Source of the DNA: Phocaeicola plebeius
GTDB taxonomy: Bacteria; Bacteroidota; Bacteroidia; Bacteroidales; Bacteroidaceae
Length of the DNA stretch: 48,884 nt
Direction of reading: 5' to 3'
Assembly (NCBI RefSeq): GCF_003437535.1
Contig: NZ_QSQT01000027.1
Span: 1 to 48,884 of the forward strand
A program made the position numbers and the translations under genes. Positions 1-8,706 of the stretch are shown piece by piece; position 1 is the first letter of the stretch, and the number at the start of each line of letters is the position of its first letter. Under the pieces are notes generated by a model, which saw only the letters and a program-made list of their open reading frames with translations, was not told the origin of the DNA and ran no database searches.

Positions 1-9
1 TACGCATGT

Positions 10-40
10 TACTAAATAAATTGTGTCAACTTATTTAGTA
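10..40. repeat. 31-bp near-perfect palindrome at the window edge
   Basis: Arms of 10 bp (TACTAAATAA at 10-19, TTATTTAGTA at 31-40) flank a centre that is itself symmetric (TTG-TGT-CAA at 21-29), so the dyad is perfect apart from one position pair (20/30). No T-tract follows, which argues against a simple terminator. It looks more like an operator or a site belonging to a gene outside the window. Its distance to the mdh start (about 370 bp) makes direct control of mdh uncertain. Confidence 0.5.
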
Positions 41-58
41 CACTACAGTTTGATCTTA

Positions 59-96
59 AACGCAAGTGCGTTTTGAATTGAACGCAAGTACGTTTT
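59..96. repeat. Tandem 16-bp repeat with internal dyads, 22-bp period
   Basis: Two copies of AACGCAAGtgCGTTTT-like sequence lie at 59-74 and 81-96. They differ at one base (AAGTGCG versus AAGTACG) and are spaced 22 bp, two helical turns. The first copy contains a perfect dyad, AACGCA-AG-TGCGTT; the second is the same with one mismatch. This is the geometry of a paired operator on one face of the helix. The regulator is unknown. The rest of 1-408 holds the mdh promoter and AT-rich sequence with no credible ORF. Confidence 0.45.
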
Positions 97-314
97 CCAA
101 GGAAGGAAAAAAAACTTGCTGAAGAGAGAAAAAAGGGTGTCTTTATATCCTATATAAATAAGGTGATAGGGAAAAGAATTTAAAGTGACAAAATGCAAAC
201 AAAGAAATGTAACCTACTCTTTGCAAAATTGGGATATGACATCTAAAAATAGTGAAATTTTTCCGTAATTGCCGAAAATCATCTTTTTTCATCCTATATT
301 TACCAGTGTAAAGA

Positions 315-346
315 TTCGTTTTTCACTGATAACTTTCCTATCTTTG
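315..346 (+). promoter_or_regulatory. Probable mdh promoter
   Basis: TATCTTTG at 339-346 matches the Bacteroides -7 consensus TAnnTTTG exactly. TTCG at 315-318, 20 nt upstream, is a one-mismatch version of the -33 TTTG box. The predicted start near 352 leaves a leader of about 55 nt before mdh. Confidence 0.6.
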
Positions 347-408
347 CATTGAAGAAAAAACAAAGACTGACTATACACTTTTATACATAACTTAAATACA
401 TAAGAATT

Positions 409-1410
409 ATGGAATTTGTAACAAACGAAAAACTTACCATTGTTGGTGCTGCCGGTATGATCGGTTCTAACATGGCTCAGACTGCTATCATGATGGGCTT
501 AACTCCTAACATCTGCTTGTACGACCCGTACGCTCCAGGTTTGGAAGGTGTTGCTGAAGAATTGTTCCACTGCGGTTTCGAAGGTGTGAACATCACTTTC
601 ACTTCAGATATCAAAGAAGCGCTGACTGGTGCTAAATATATCGTAAACTCAGGTGGTGCTGCTCGTAAAGCTGGTATGACTCGTGAAGACCTGTTGAAAG
701 GTAACGCAGCTATCGCAGAAGAATTCGGTAAGAACGTAAAACAGTACTGTCCGGATGTAAAACACATCGTAGTTATCTTCAACCCTGCTGACATCACAGG
801 TTTGATTACACTGTTGTACTCTGGTTTGAAACCGGGTCAGGTAACTACTTTGGCTGCTCTTGACTCTACTCGTCTGCGCAGCGAATTGGCTAAACACTTC
901 GGCGTTTCTATGGACGCAGTTGAAAACTGCCGTACTTACGGTGGTCACGGCGAACAGATGGCTGTATTTGCTTCTACTGCTAAAGTAAACGGTAAAGCTT
1001 TGACAGACATCATCGGTACTGACGCTTTGACAAAAGAACAGTGGGCTGAAATCCAGCAGAAAGTAACTAAGGGTGGTGCTAACATCATCAACTTGCGTGG
1101 CCGTTCTTCATTCCAGAGCCCGTCATACGTTTCTATCGAAATGATTGGTGCTGCTATGGGTGGTAAAGCATTCCGCTGGCCGGCTGGTACTTACGTTTCT
1201 AACGAAAAGTACGACCACATCATGATGGCTTGGGAAACTTCTATCACTGCTGACGGTTGCCACTGCGCTGCTTTGAACGGTACTGCAGAAGAACAAGCTG
1301 CTTTGGATAAGAGCTACGAACACTTGTGCGCACTGCGTGACGAAGTAATCGCTATGGGCGTTCTTCCTCCAGTAGCTGAATGGAACAAGCTGAACCCGAA
1401 CATTAAATAA
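409..1410 (+). CDS. mdh: Malate dehydrogenase (NAD-dependent)
   Basis: A 333-residue lactate/malate dehydrogenase-type enzyme that interconverts malate and oxaloacetate in the cytoplasm. In Bacteroides this serves the reductive (fumarate-forming) branch of central metabolism. The N-terminal dinucleotide motif GAAGMIG (13-19) is followed by D39 at the end of the second strand, favouring NAD. Substrate-binding arginines R86 and R92 lie in AARKAGMTR, N125 in the NPAD loop, D152/R155 in LDSTRLR, and the catalytic histidine is H180 in TYGGHGEQ. The length is full, and codon use is very regular, as expected for an abundant protein. It is monocistronic, with its own promoter and a strong terminator directly downstream. 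Confidence 0.93.
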   Translation: MEFVTNEKLTIVGAAGMIGSNMAQTAIMMGLTPNICLYDPYAPGLEGVAEELFHCGFEGVNITFTSDIKEALTGAKYIVNSGGAARKAGMTREDLLKGNAAIAEEFGKNVKQYCPDVKHIVVIFNPADITGLITLLYSGLKPGQVTTLAALDSTRLRSELAKHFGVSMDAVENCRTYGGHGEQMAVFASTAKVNGKALTDIIGTDALTKEQWAEIQQKVTKGGANIINLRGRSSFQSPSYVSIEMIGAAMGGKAFRWPAGTYVSNEKYDHIMMAWETSITADGCHCAALNGTAEEQAALDKSYEHLCALRDEVIAMGVLPPVAEWNKLNPNIK

Positions 1411-1431
1411 TCGGATTTTCCATTAATATAA

Positions 1432-1462
1432 AAGGAGACTGAATCATCGGTCTCCTTTTTTT
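1432..1462 (+). terminator. Rho-independent terminator of mdh
   Basis: The stem GGAGAC (1434-1439) / GTCTCC (1450-1455) is extended by AA/TT pairs, has a 10-nt loop, and is followed by a run of seven T. It lies about 25 bp after the mdh stop. Confidence 0.85.
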
Positions 1463-1552
1463 ATGCCCTTCCCCAATGTCGTTGTACATCATATAAAATT
1501 ATAAACATCTCATTTTTACGTATTTATACTTTCCTAATGTACATCTGAAAAC

Positions 1553-1584
1553 TTTCAGTCGCTCTCTTAAAAGCACTACCTTTG
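1553..1584 (+). promoter_or_regulatory. Probable promoter of the PAP2 gene
   Basis: TACCTTTG at 1577-1584 fits TAnnTTTG. TTTC at 1553-1556 sits exactly 20 nt upstream as a -33 box with one mismatch. The leader would be about 34 nt to the ATG at 1625, which supports that start over the overlapping out-of-frame ATG at 1582. Confidence 0.6.
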
Positions 1585-1624
1585 CCGCTCTCTTTACCAT
1601 GTATTTCTAAAACTACGGGCAGCA

Positions 1625-3199
1625 ATGAGAATATGCACTTTATTATTTTTCTTTATTTCAGCACTGACCTGTCACTCGCTGTGTGCACATACTCCCGCGA
1701 GCAGTTATTTTTTGATGCAAGACTCTACGTCTTCTCTCACCTCATCGGCTCTTCCTGCGAAACAAAAGAAAACAAAGGAACTTTTCCAGCAAAATTTTTC
1801 GTACATGGGAATTCCTTTTATCGTTTCCGGATTAATCGTCAAAAAACAAAACCAGGATTTCCGTACACTGCGCAATCGCTTCCAGCCGACCTTTCACCAC
1901 GAATATGACAATTATACACAATATGTCCCGTTAGTTACTACATGGGGCATGAAATTAGCTGGAGTAGAAAGCCGCAGTTCATGGAAGGAACTCACAGTCA
2001 GCAATGTTTTCTCAGCAGCCTTGATGGCCGGCTTTGTCAACACCTTGAAATATACGACCAAAGAAATGCGTCCGGACAATTCATCAAACAATTCATTTCC
2101 TTCCGGACATACAGCCACCGCTTTTATGTGCGCCACAATCCTGCATAAAGAATACGGCATGCTCAGCCCGTGGTACAGCATCGGAGGATATACCTTAGCG
2201 GGAATAACCGGTATCACACGCCAGCTGAACAACCGTCACTGGATTGGCGATGTGCTGGTAGGAGCTGGGATTGGCATGATTTCAACGGACTTAGGCTATT
2301 TCTTTTCCGATCTGATTTTTCGTAAGAATACCACCAGCAGCCAGTTAACAACCCACTTCAACCGCTACGATACACCTTCATTCCTGAGCCTCAACATGGG
2401 ATTTGCCACAGGACCTTCTACCCTGCGTACTGCCGAACTATATGACACAGAAGAAGGAACTCCTTTGGGTATGCGCCTGCGTACGGGCACATCGACCGTC
2501 GTCAGCGCAGAAGGAGCCTACTTTTTCAATGCGTACATCGGTTTGGGAGGGCGCCTGAGAGTAGCTACCGTACCTGTTATCGCCGACATTCCCGAAGAGA
2601 ACAAAAAGCATTTTGACCTGGACAATGACCTGAAGGAAGGAGCCCCTGTCAACATGTACCTGCTGGACGGACTGGAATCTGACCATTTAGGCATGTGCGA
2701 CATCGATTTAGGGCTTTACTTTTCTTATCCGCTCAGCAATCGCTTCCTGATAGGAAGCAAACTGTTAGCCGGACGACGCACTAATGCAAACTTTACCTTA
2801 AACTCTATTTCACGGATTAATCCAGCCATTTTCGACCGCCAGAAAGTGAGCCAGGAAGCTTACGACCAATTCTATAAAGCCGACGTAGATTACTATATCC
2901 AGCAGGAAGGTCTCAGCATTCAGGAAATGCTACAGAGTACTTTCATTGATGAGGAATTTCTTCACATTCGTAAAAGTTCTACTTTCAAATTAGGAACCGG
3001 ACTTTCTCTCGCCTACCGCTACAAAGAAAATGCGGCCCTGCGTCTCTATTGCGACTATGACTTTGCCTCCCCCCGACTGACATACGACCTGAAGAACTCC
3101 TGGGCAGACGAAGACGGTAACCGGGAAGTCCGTTCGTATAGTAAAAGAACGCCTATGCATAATTTTACTTTCGGAGCTTCCATCGCGTTCATGTTCTAA
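1625..3199 (+). CDS. PAP2-family phosphatase with C-terminal outer-membrane barrel-like region
   Basis: A 524-residue exported protein. Residues 1-21 are a signal peptide. The PAP2 signature is complete: K142-x6-R149P, the SGH loop S160-G161-H162, and R199-x5-H205 with D209. Such enzymes remove phosphate from lipid phosphates such as undecaprenyl pyrophosphate, phosphatidylglycerol phosphate or lipid A. Roughly residues 240-524 have no PAP2 homology. They alternate polar and hydrophobic residues, are rich in aromatics and glycine, and end in a terminal Phe (FTFGASIAFMF), as outer-membrane beta-barrels do. That suggests a phosphatase anchored at the outer membrane. The exact substrate cannot be read from the sequence. 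It has its own promoter and lies 51 bp upstream of dnaG. Confidence 0.8.
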   Translation: MRICTLLFFFISALTCHSLCAHTPASSYFLMQDSTSSLTSSALPAKQKKTKELFQQNFSYMGIPFIVSGLIVKKQNQDFRTLRNRFQPTFHHEYDNYTQYVPLVTTWGMKLAGVESRSSWKELTVSNVFSAALMAGFVNTLKYTTKEMRPDNSSNNSFPSGHTATAFMCATILHKEYGMLSPWYSIGGYTLAGITGITRQLNNRHWIGDVLVGAGIGMISTDLGYFFSDLIFRKNTTSSQLTTHFNRYDTPSFLSLNMGFATGPSTLRTAELYDTEEGTPLGMRLRTGTSTVVSAEGAYFFNAYIGLGGRLRVATVPVIADIPEENKKHFDLDNDLKEGAPVNMYLLDGLESDHLGMCDIDLGLYFSYPLSNRFLIGSKLLAGRRTNANFTLNSISRINPAIFDRQKVSQEAYDQFYKADVDYYIQQEGLSIQEMLQSTFIDEEFLHIRKSSTFKLGTGLSLAYRYKENAALRLYCDYDFASPRLTYDLKNSWADEDGNREVRSYSKRTPMHNFTFGASIAFMF

Positions 3200-3250
3200 C
3201 ACGAAAGCCGTTGCACATTCTACTTATTTTTATTATTTTCGCCCTTCGAA

Positions 3251-5380
3251 ATGATTGACCAAGCTACCATAGACCGAATACTGGATGCTGCACAAATAGT
3301 AGATGTGGTATCCGAGTTTGTCACACTCCGCCGCCGGGGAGTGAACTACATCGGACTATGCCCGTTCCACAATGAAAAGACCCCTTCTTTCAGTGTATCT
3401 CCCAGCAAAGGATTATGCAAATGTTTCAGTTGCGGTAAGGGAGGGAATGTGGTGCACTTCATCATGGAGCACGAACAGCTTTCTTACTACGAGGCACTGA
3501 AGTGGCTGGCTAACAAATATCACATCGAAGTAAAGGAACGGGAACTCACCGACGAAGAAAAACAAGCACATAGTCTGCGTGAAAGCTTGTTTGTAGTCAA
3601 TCAGTTTGCATCCGAATATTTTCAAGACATACTTTATAATCACATCGACGGACAGCGTATCGGTATGACCTACTTACGCAGCCGAGGATTCCGTGATGAC
3701 ATTATCAAAAAGTTCCAGTTAGGATACAGCACAGACAGTCACGATGCACTGGCACGTACAGCCAAACAGAAAGGCTATCAAGAAGAGTTTCTGGTAAAAA
3801 CCGGCTTGTGCTATAGAAAGGACGACGGTTCACTTCGCGACCGTTTCTGGGGGCGTGTCATTTTCCCCGTACATACCTTATCGGGAAAAGTAGTAGCTTT
3901 TGGCGGACGTGTATTGAGCGCTGCCACCAAGAACGTGCAGATGAAGTATGTCAATTCTCCGGAATCGGAGATATATCACAAAAGCCGGGAACTCTATGGC
4001 ATTTATTTTGCCAAGCAGGCCATTGTACGCCAGGACCGCTGCTTCTTGGTTGAAGGCTATACCGATGTCATTTCCATGCACCAGAGTGGAATTGAAAACG
4101 TGGTGGCTTCTTCGGGTACGGCATTGACCTCCGACCAGATACGACTGATTCATCGCTTTACCAATAACATCACGGTATTGTATGACGGTGACGGAGCCGG
4201 AATCAAGGCCAGCATACGCGGTATTGACATGCTGCTGGAAGAAGGCATGAACATCAAGGTATGTCTGCTCCCCGATGGAGACGACCCCGACAGCTTTGCC
4301 CGCAAGCATAATGCCACCGACTATCAGACCTACATCAATGAGCACGAAGTGGACTTCATCCGTTTCAAGACGAACCTGCTGATGGAAGAAGCAGGAAAAG
4401 ACCCGATCAAACGTGCCAGCCTGATTTCCAGTATCGTAAAAAGTATCTCTGTGATACCTGACTCGATTGTCCGCTCCGTATATACACGCGAGTGCAGCCA
4501 GCTTCTGCAAATGGAAGAGAAAATCCTGATAGAAGCGGTAAACAAACTGATAGAGCAGGCACAGGAAAATAAATACAAGGAAATCCAACGGAAGCAACGA
4601 CAGGCCACCCAGGATGCTCAACCTGCTCCTCCGACTACTTACCCGGAGGCACAGCCGACAGAGATTCCTATACCGGATGAGACTCAGCTTCCTCCTGCTC
4701 CTCTGGAAACAGCAGCAGAGTATATACCTCCAACTGCTGAACAGCCAGCCGGACAACCCGCAAGCACTCCTGTTCCTACGGACAATTACCTTTCGTATAT
4801 CCCATTGGAAGGGAACGAACAGAAACTGTTCTACAAGAAGGAACAGCTCCTCCTGCAAATGATTGTCCGCTATGGGGAGAAAGTGATGTGTTATTTTGAG
4901 GATGAAAACGGAGAAGAGCAACCGCTCACTGTCATAGAATGTATTTCTTCCAGCTTGAAGGAGGATGAACTACAGTTTCACTATCCTTTAGACCGCCGCA
5001 TCCTAAAAGAAGCAGAGAATCATCTGCATGACGAAGGCTTTGTGTCTGAGCGCTATTTCCTGACTCATCCTGATCCGGAAATCAGTAAACAGGCCGCAGA
5101 ACTGGCCAGCGACCGCTATCAGCTAAGCAAGTACCACTCCAAAGGACAGGCAATCATCACCGATGAAGAAAGACTTTATGAGTTAGTTCCCAGGTTGTTA
5201 ATTGATTTCAAGCTATCGATTGTAGAAGAAGAAATGAAGCATACCCTGCAGGCTTTAGCCAATCCGGACATCTATAACAATCCGGAGAAATGTCAGGAAA
5301 TCATGCAACATTACAAAGAGTTGCAAAAAATTCAGATTCCAATGGCACAAAAAGCAGGCGACCGCGTCATTTTACGTTAG
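3251..5380 (+). CDS. dnaG: DNA primase
   Basis: A 709-residue primase that makes RNA primers at the replication fork with DnaB helicase. The N-terminal CHC2 zinc ribbon has C37, H40, C58 and C61. The catalytic core follows, with the Toprim motifs EGYTDV (from E268) and DGDGAG (312-317). Residues 451-510 form a proline-rich, probably disordered linker (about 16 Pro in 60) that separates the polymerase core from the C-terminal helicase-binding domain. It is longer than E. coli DnaG by roughly 130 residues, largely because of this linker. A weak promoter-like TATTTTCG lies at 3234-3241, so transcription may also come from the upstream PAP2 gene. The gene converges on the folE operon. Confidence 0.95.
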   Translation: MIDQATIDRILDAAQIVDVVSEFVTLRRRGVNYIGLCPFHNEKTPSFSVSPSKGLCKCFSCGKGGNVVHFIMEHEQLSYYEALKWLANKYHIEVKERELTDEEKQAHSLRESLFVVNQFASEYFQDILYNHIDGQRIGMTYLRSRGFRDDIIKKFQLGYSTDSHDALARTAKQKGYQEEFLVKTGLCYRKDDGSLRDRFWGRVIFPVHTLSGKVVAFGGRVLSAATKNVQMKYVNSPESEIYHKSRELYGIYFAKQAIVRQDRCFLVEGYTDVISMHQSGIENVVASSGTALTSDQIRLIHRFTNNITVLYDGDGAGIKASIRGIDMLLEEGMNIKVCLLPDGDDPDSFARKHNATDYQTYINEHEVDFIRFKTNLLMEEAGKDPIKRASLISSIVKSISVIPDSIVRSVYTRECSQLLQMEEKILIEAVNKLIEQAQENKYKEIQRKQRQATQDAQPAPPTTYPEAQPTEIPIPDETQLPPAPLETAAEYIPPTAEQPAGQPASTPVPTDNYLSYIPLEGNEQKLFYKKEQLLLQMIVRYGEKVMCYFEDENGEEQPLTVIECISSSLKEDELQFHYPLDRRILKEAENHLHDEGFVSERYFLTHPDPEISKQAAELASDRYQLSKYHSKGQAIITDEERLYELVPRLLIDFKLSIVEEEMKHTLQALANPDIYNNPEKCQEIMQHYKELQKIQIPMAQKAGDRVILR

Positions 5381-5418
5381 CTATTTCCCCTCTCCACTTA
5401 CGATAAAAGGGGAAATAG
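5381..5418. terminator. Hairpin between convergent dnaG and folE
   Basis: A perfect 10-bp inverted repeat, CTATTTCCCC (5381-5390) / GGGGAAATAG (5409-5418), begins right after the dnaG stop. The following sequence (TCTCTTTC) is only moderately T-rich, so termination strength is uncertain. By position it would serve both convergent units. Confidence 0.6.
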
Positions 5419-5429
5419 TCTCTTTCATA

Positions 5430-6026
5430 TTAATATTTTGCACGAATCAGGTTCATGAACTCTTCGCGCGTCTTGGCCTGATTGAATGCGCCTGTAAAGT
5501 CAGAGGTAGTCGTTACAGAATTCTGCTTTTCCACGCCTCTCATCTGCATACACATGTGTTTGGCGTCTACTACCACCATTACGCCTAATGGATTCAGTGT
5601 TTCTTGGATACACTCCTTTATTTGAAGCGTCATGCGTTCCTGCACCTGCAAACGGTGAGAAAAAATATCTACCACACGAGCAATCTTACTCAGCCCCGTA
5701 ATGTATCCGTTAGGAATATATGCCACATGGGCCTTTCCGTAGAACGGCAGCATGTGATGCTCGCACATGGAAAAGAAATCAATGTCCTTCACAATCACCA
5801 TCTGGCTGTAAGGTTCCTTGAATTTTGCGGCATTCAGCACTTCTCTCGGATCCATTTCATATCCGCGAGTCAGCGTCAGCATGGCTTTTGCTACACGCTC
5901 AGGGGTTTTCAACAGTCCTTCTCTTTCAGGATCTTCACCCAGCAAAGAAAGGATTTCCTTGTAATGCCCGACCAGTTTCTCAACCTTCTCTTGCGGCCAG
6001 TTTATCGAATTTGTATCTGTCATCAT
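5430..6026 (-). CDS. folE: GTP cyclohydrolase I
   Basis: A 198-residue enzyme that converts GTP to 7,8-dihydroneopterin triphosphate, the first step of folate (and possibly queuosine) synthesis. The zinc-binding residues of the family are present: C88 and H91 in CEHHMLPF, and C159 in HMCMQMRG. The 3' active-site segment VQERMT and the length are typical of type IA enzymes. The start codon overlaps the stop of the upstream SPOR gene (TAATG), implying translational coupling. A second in-frame ATG follows directly, but the first gives the coupled arrangement. It is the last gene of the DUF1599-DoxX-tpiA-SPOR-folE unit. Confidence 0.95.
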   Translation of the reverse strand: MMTDTNSINWPQEKVEKLVGHYKEILSLLGEDPEREGLLKTPERVAKAMLTLTRGYEMDPREVLNAAKFKEPYSQMVIVKDIDFFSMCEHHMLPFYGKAHVAYIPNGYITGLSKIARVVDIFSHRLQVQERMTLQIKECIQETLNPLGVMVVVDAKHMCMQMRGVEKQNSVTTTSDFTGAFNQAKTREEFMNLIRAKY

Positions 6027-6487
6027 TATTCTATAGGTATATTAATCTGTTCACGCACAATAGACACTTCCTTAAAAACTCCTGTAGCTTTCAATTTACG
6101 CATGGTTACATGTGCTTCTTCAATACTTTTAAAGTCTCCTACCCGGCACAGCCAGCGAGGAGGCTGAAAATAAGTATAAACCGGAAGTTCCGGAAATTCT
6201 TCTTTCACTTTCGTTGCTACCCTATTCGCTTCACTACGCGCCTGACGGGAATTATTCCCAGCGTATACCTGTACGCGAAATCCACGAGCTTTTAATGTCT
6301 TTACCGGCTCCGAACTGGTAGAACGCACATAACGTTTCCCTATCAAAGAGGTAATCTGTGCATCCTGGTGGATAGTCACTACACCTTCTCCCGCCCGACG
6401 GGTCTGCAGGCTTTCGATAATGTTCTGCTGGGCATAAGCCCCGCCGACACACAAAACAGAAACTACAAATAAAAGATATTTCAGCAT
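6026..6487 (-). CDS. SPOR-domain protein, secreted
   Basis: 153 residues. Residues 1-19 are a signal peptide ending in AYA before QQ. Roughly residues 68-150 form a SPOR domain ([10 protein letters not shown] through the SIVREQ strand), a fold that binds denuded glycan strands of peptidoglycan. The remaining short linker holds no other recognizable domain. It is probably periplasmic and associated with cell-wall remodelling or division. It is coupled to folE by a TAATG overlap, although the two functions are not obviously related. A 12-bp hairpin separates it from tpiA upstream. Confidence 0.8.
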   Translation of the reverse strand: MLKYLLFVVSVLCVGGAYAQQNIIESLQTRRAGEGVVTIHQDAQITSLIGKRYVRSTSSEPVKTLKARGFRVQVYAGNNSRQARSEANRVATKVKEEFPELPVYTYFQPPRWLCRVGDFKSIEEAHVTMRKLKATGVFKEVSIVREQINIPIE

Positions 6488-6526
6488 AAGCGGATTTTTA
6501 GATAGACATAGAAAACAAAAGTCAAT

Positions 6527-6579
6527 TGAGCACAGAGACCATACGACGGTGCTACGTCCTCACATCATCTCTGTGCTCA
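6527..6579 (-). terminator. 12-bp hairpin between tpiA and the SPOR gene
   Basis: Perfect arms TGAGCACAGAGA (6527-6538) and TCTCTGTGCTCA (6568-6579) enclose a 29-nt loop with a small inner GACG/CGTC stem. On the minus strand it is followed by a moderately T-rich stretch (TTGACTTTTGTTTTC). It may be a partial terminator or processing site that lowers SPOR-folE expression relative to tpiA. I saw no clear promoter for SPOR-folE. Confidence 0.5.
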
Positions 6580-6609
6580 TAAGTCGCTCCTGACTAATTC
6601 AAAAAAGAA

Positions 6610-7365
6610 TTATTTAAAAGCGTCGATGATACCCTTGAAGTCTGCAACTTTCAAAGCAGCACCACCAATCAGACCACCGTCTACATCAGGATTAGCGAAC
6701 AATTCTTTTGCGTTAGAAGGCTTGCAGCTTCCACCGTACAGGATAGAAGTATTTTCAGCTACTTCCTGACCGTATTTAGCAGCAACCAAAGAACGGATGT
6801 GAGCGTGGATTTCCTGAGCCTGTTCCGGAGTAGCAGTCTTACCTGTACCGATAGCCCAAACCGGTTCGTAAGCCAAGATTACTTTACCGAAATCTTCAGC
6901 AGACAAAGAGAATACAGAAGCCAGCTGAGCTTCTACTACTTCATTCTGTTTGTTAGCTTCACGTTCTTCCAATACTTCACCGATACAGAAGATAGGTTTC
7001 AAGTTGTTAGCCAAAGCCAGTTTAACTTTTTCTTCCAGGATTTCAACTGTTTCGTGATAGTAAGCACGACGTTCAGAGTGACCCAAGATTACATACTGAG
7101 CACCTGTAGATGCAACCATTTCTGCAGAAACTTCACCTGTATAAGCACCAGAGACTTTGTCAGCGCAGTTTTCAGCACCTACACCAATGATAGAGCTGTC
7201 CACCAGAGGAGTTACAGAAGCCAAGTGAATGAAAGGAGTACAGATGATTACATCGCAGTTTGGTTTGTCTGCTGTCAATGCTTCGTTCAATTCTTTTGCC
7301 AATGCAATACCTTCCTGCAGGTTCTTGTTCATTTTCCAGTTACCTGCTACAATGTTTTTTCTCAT
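6610..7365 (-). CDS. tpiA: Triosephosphate isomerase
   Basis: A 251-residue TIM barrel that interconverts dihydroxyacetone phosphate and glyceraldehyde 3-phosphate in glycolysis. Catalytic residues are all visible: K11 in GNWKMN, H96 in GHSERR and E167 in AYEPVW, followed by the flexible phosphate-gripping loop [10 protein letters not shown]. The length is standard. It lies 24 bp downstream of the DoxX-like gene and is probably transcribed from the promoter upstream of the DUF1599 gene. Codon use is strongly biased, in keeping with high expression. Confidence 0.97.
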   Translation of the reverse strand: MRKNIVAGNWKMNKNLQEGIALAKELNEALTADKPNCDVIICTPFIHLASVTPLVDSSIIGVGAENCADKVSGAYTGEVSAEMVASTGAQYVILGHSERRAYYHETVEILEEKVKLALANNLKPIFCIGEVLEEREANKQNEVVEAQLASVFSLSAEDFGKVILAYEPVWAIGTGKTATPEQAQEIHAHIRSLVAAKYGQEVAENTSILYGGSCKPSNAKELFANPDVDGGLIGGAALKVADFKGIIDAFK

Positions 7366-7389
7366 TTTGTTTAAATTTTAAAGGGTTAG

Positions 7390-8706
7390 TTATAATGTTT
7401 CTTTTTTATTCTCTTCCTCTTTTTTCTTTTTGCGGCTTTTTATGCGCAACCATATCAGGTCGATCACGGTCAGCAGCAGCAAAGGCCCCAGGAACCAGCC
7501 GGTCACTTCTACCACCTTATGCACATTGGTTTTCGGATTCCATGTACTGAATGGAAGTTTCTCCAGCGGTGCATTCAACTGGTATTCATCTGGCAGATTG
7601 GAAACACTCCATTTACGCAGCACGACTCCTTTTTTCAGCAGCATCAATCCCGGATTGGAACGAATCATCGTTTTCAGCGTAATCTCATCCATCAACGCAA
7701 ACGGATATTCCGCTCCTGTATTTTCCTGCCAGTCTATGATATCCTGCTCCGAAGAAGCTGTCAGACAAAGGAAACGATACCCGTGTTCCACGCTGTAATC
7801 ATACACTTCATTGATCAAATCCATACCACTATCGTCTGCCTGCTTCAACCATGGTGCCACCAGTAAAAACGTGTACTGGTCGCTATGAAGTATGTCATCG
7901 GTCAAATCCTCTCCCGTTTCCAGTGAAGTAATCGAGAAGTCGTGAATAGGAGGTTCATAGCCCTTCTCCTTCACCCGCGTCTTCGAATCGACAAAGGTCC
8001 ACGTGGAATCTGTCGGGAAATTATCAATCGTAAATTCCTGTTCTTTACCGTCTTTCGAATAAATAAAAATCGTTTCATACTCGGTAGGCTTCTCACCTTC
8101 AGGAATTGTCATGCCTTTTATGATGTCTGCTCCTACATGATAAGGACGAAAATCGAACACAGGCAGGTAGCGCAGGCAGAACAACATGAAGAAGATGATG
8201 AACAGAATACTGTAAAGCGAAATCAGCCAGTCCACCTTCGTGGTGACCAGATTAAAGATATGCCGACGCCACTTAAACACGGAAATAGCCGCAATAAGCA
8301 ACACGATGTTCTTGAAGAAAGTCTCCCAGTTGGTCAGCACAACCGCATCACCAAAACATCCACAATCGGAAATCGGATTGGCTATGGCCAGCCACAATGT
8401 CAACGGTGTCATAAACGCCATCATCAACAAAGCCAGCAAAGGAGCTACCCTCCGACGAATACCGAAGAACAGATAAATGCCAAGAATAAACTCAAACAAG
8501 GCACAGAGCATAGCTGCCAGATAAGGCACATATCCTGCGCTCAGGCTCTGCAGCCCCCATGCTTCCAGGTAATCCTGTACCTTATAGACCGTGCCCAAAG
8601 GGTCATTGGCCTTAACAAATCCGGAGAACAAAAAAACGACAGCCAGTAAAAAACGGCAGACGTTACTCCAGATCACAGTTGCTTTATGTAGAAACTTATT
8701 CTCCAA
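7390..8706 (-). CDS. DoxX/MauE-like membrane protein with thioredoxin-like region (BT_3928 type)
   Basis: 438 residues. The N-terminal third has four to five hydrophobic segments, including FLLAVVFLFSGFVKANDPLG, typical of DoxX/MauE-like quinol-linked membrane proteins, with a conserved CGCFG motif. After another membrane segment (about 160-180), residues of roughly 190-400 resemble a thioredoxin-type fold (TFLLVAPWLKQ, then a PGLMLLKKG strand) but carry no CxxC. A final membrane helix (about 402-420) is followed by a strongly basic KKKKEEE tail. It is widely conserved in Bacteroides next to tpiA. A role in periplasmic redox or disulfide chemistry is plausible but unproven. The start overlaps the DUF1599 gene by 11 bp. 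Confidence 0.75.
   Translation of the reverse strand: MENKFLHKATVIWSNVCRFLLAVVFLFSGFVKANDPLGTVYKVQDYLEAWGLQSLSAGYVPYLAAMLCALFEFILGIYLFFGIRRRVAPLLALLMMAFMTPLTLWLAIANPISDCGCFGDAVVLTNWETFFKNIVLLIAAISVFKWRRHIFNLVTTKVDWLISLYSILFIIFFMLFCLRYLPVFDFRPYHVGADIIKGMTIPEGEKPTEYETIFIYSKDGKEQEFTIDNFPTDSTWTFVDSKTRVKEKGYEPPIHDFSITSLETGEDLTDDILHSDQYTFLLVAPWLKQADDSGMDLINEVYDYSVEHGYRFLCLTASSEQDIIDWQENTGAEYPFALMDEITLKTMIRSNPGLMLLKKGVVLRKWSVSNLPDEYQLNAPLEKLPFSTWNPKTNVHKVVEVTGWFLGPLLLLTVIDLIWLRIKSRKKKKEEENKKETL

Noticed and set aside
1582..1908. 108-residue frame overlapping the PAP2 gene start.
   Set aside because: It overlaps the signal peptide and N-terminal part of the PAP2 protein out of frame and has no own features.
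3878..4921. 347-residue open frame antisense to dnaG.
   Set aside because: The dnaG frame has unmistakable motifs throughout; the antisense frame has no family resemblance and reflects codon bias.
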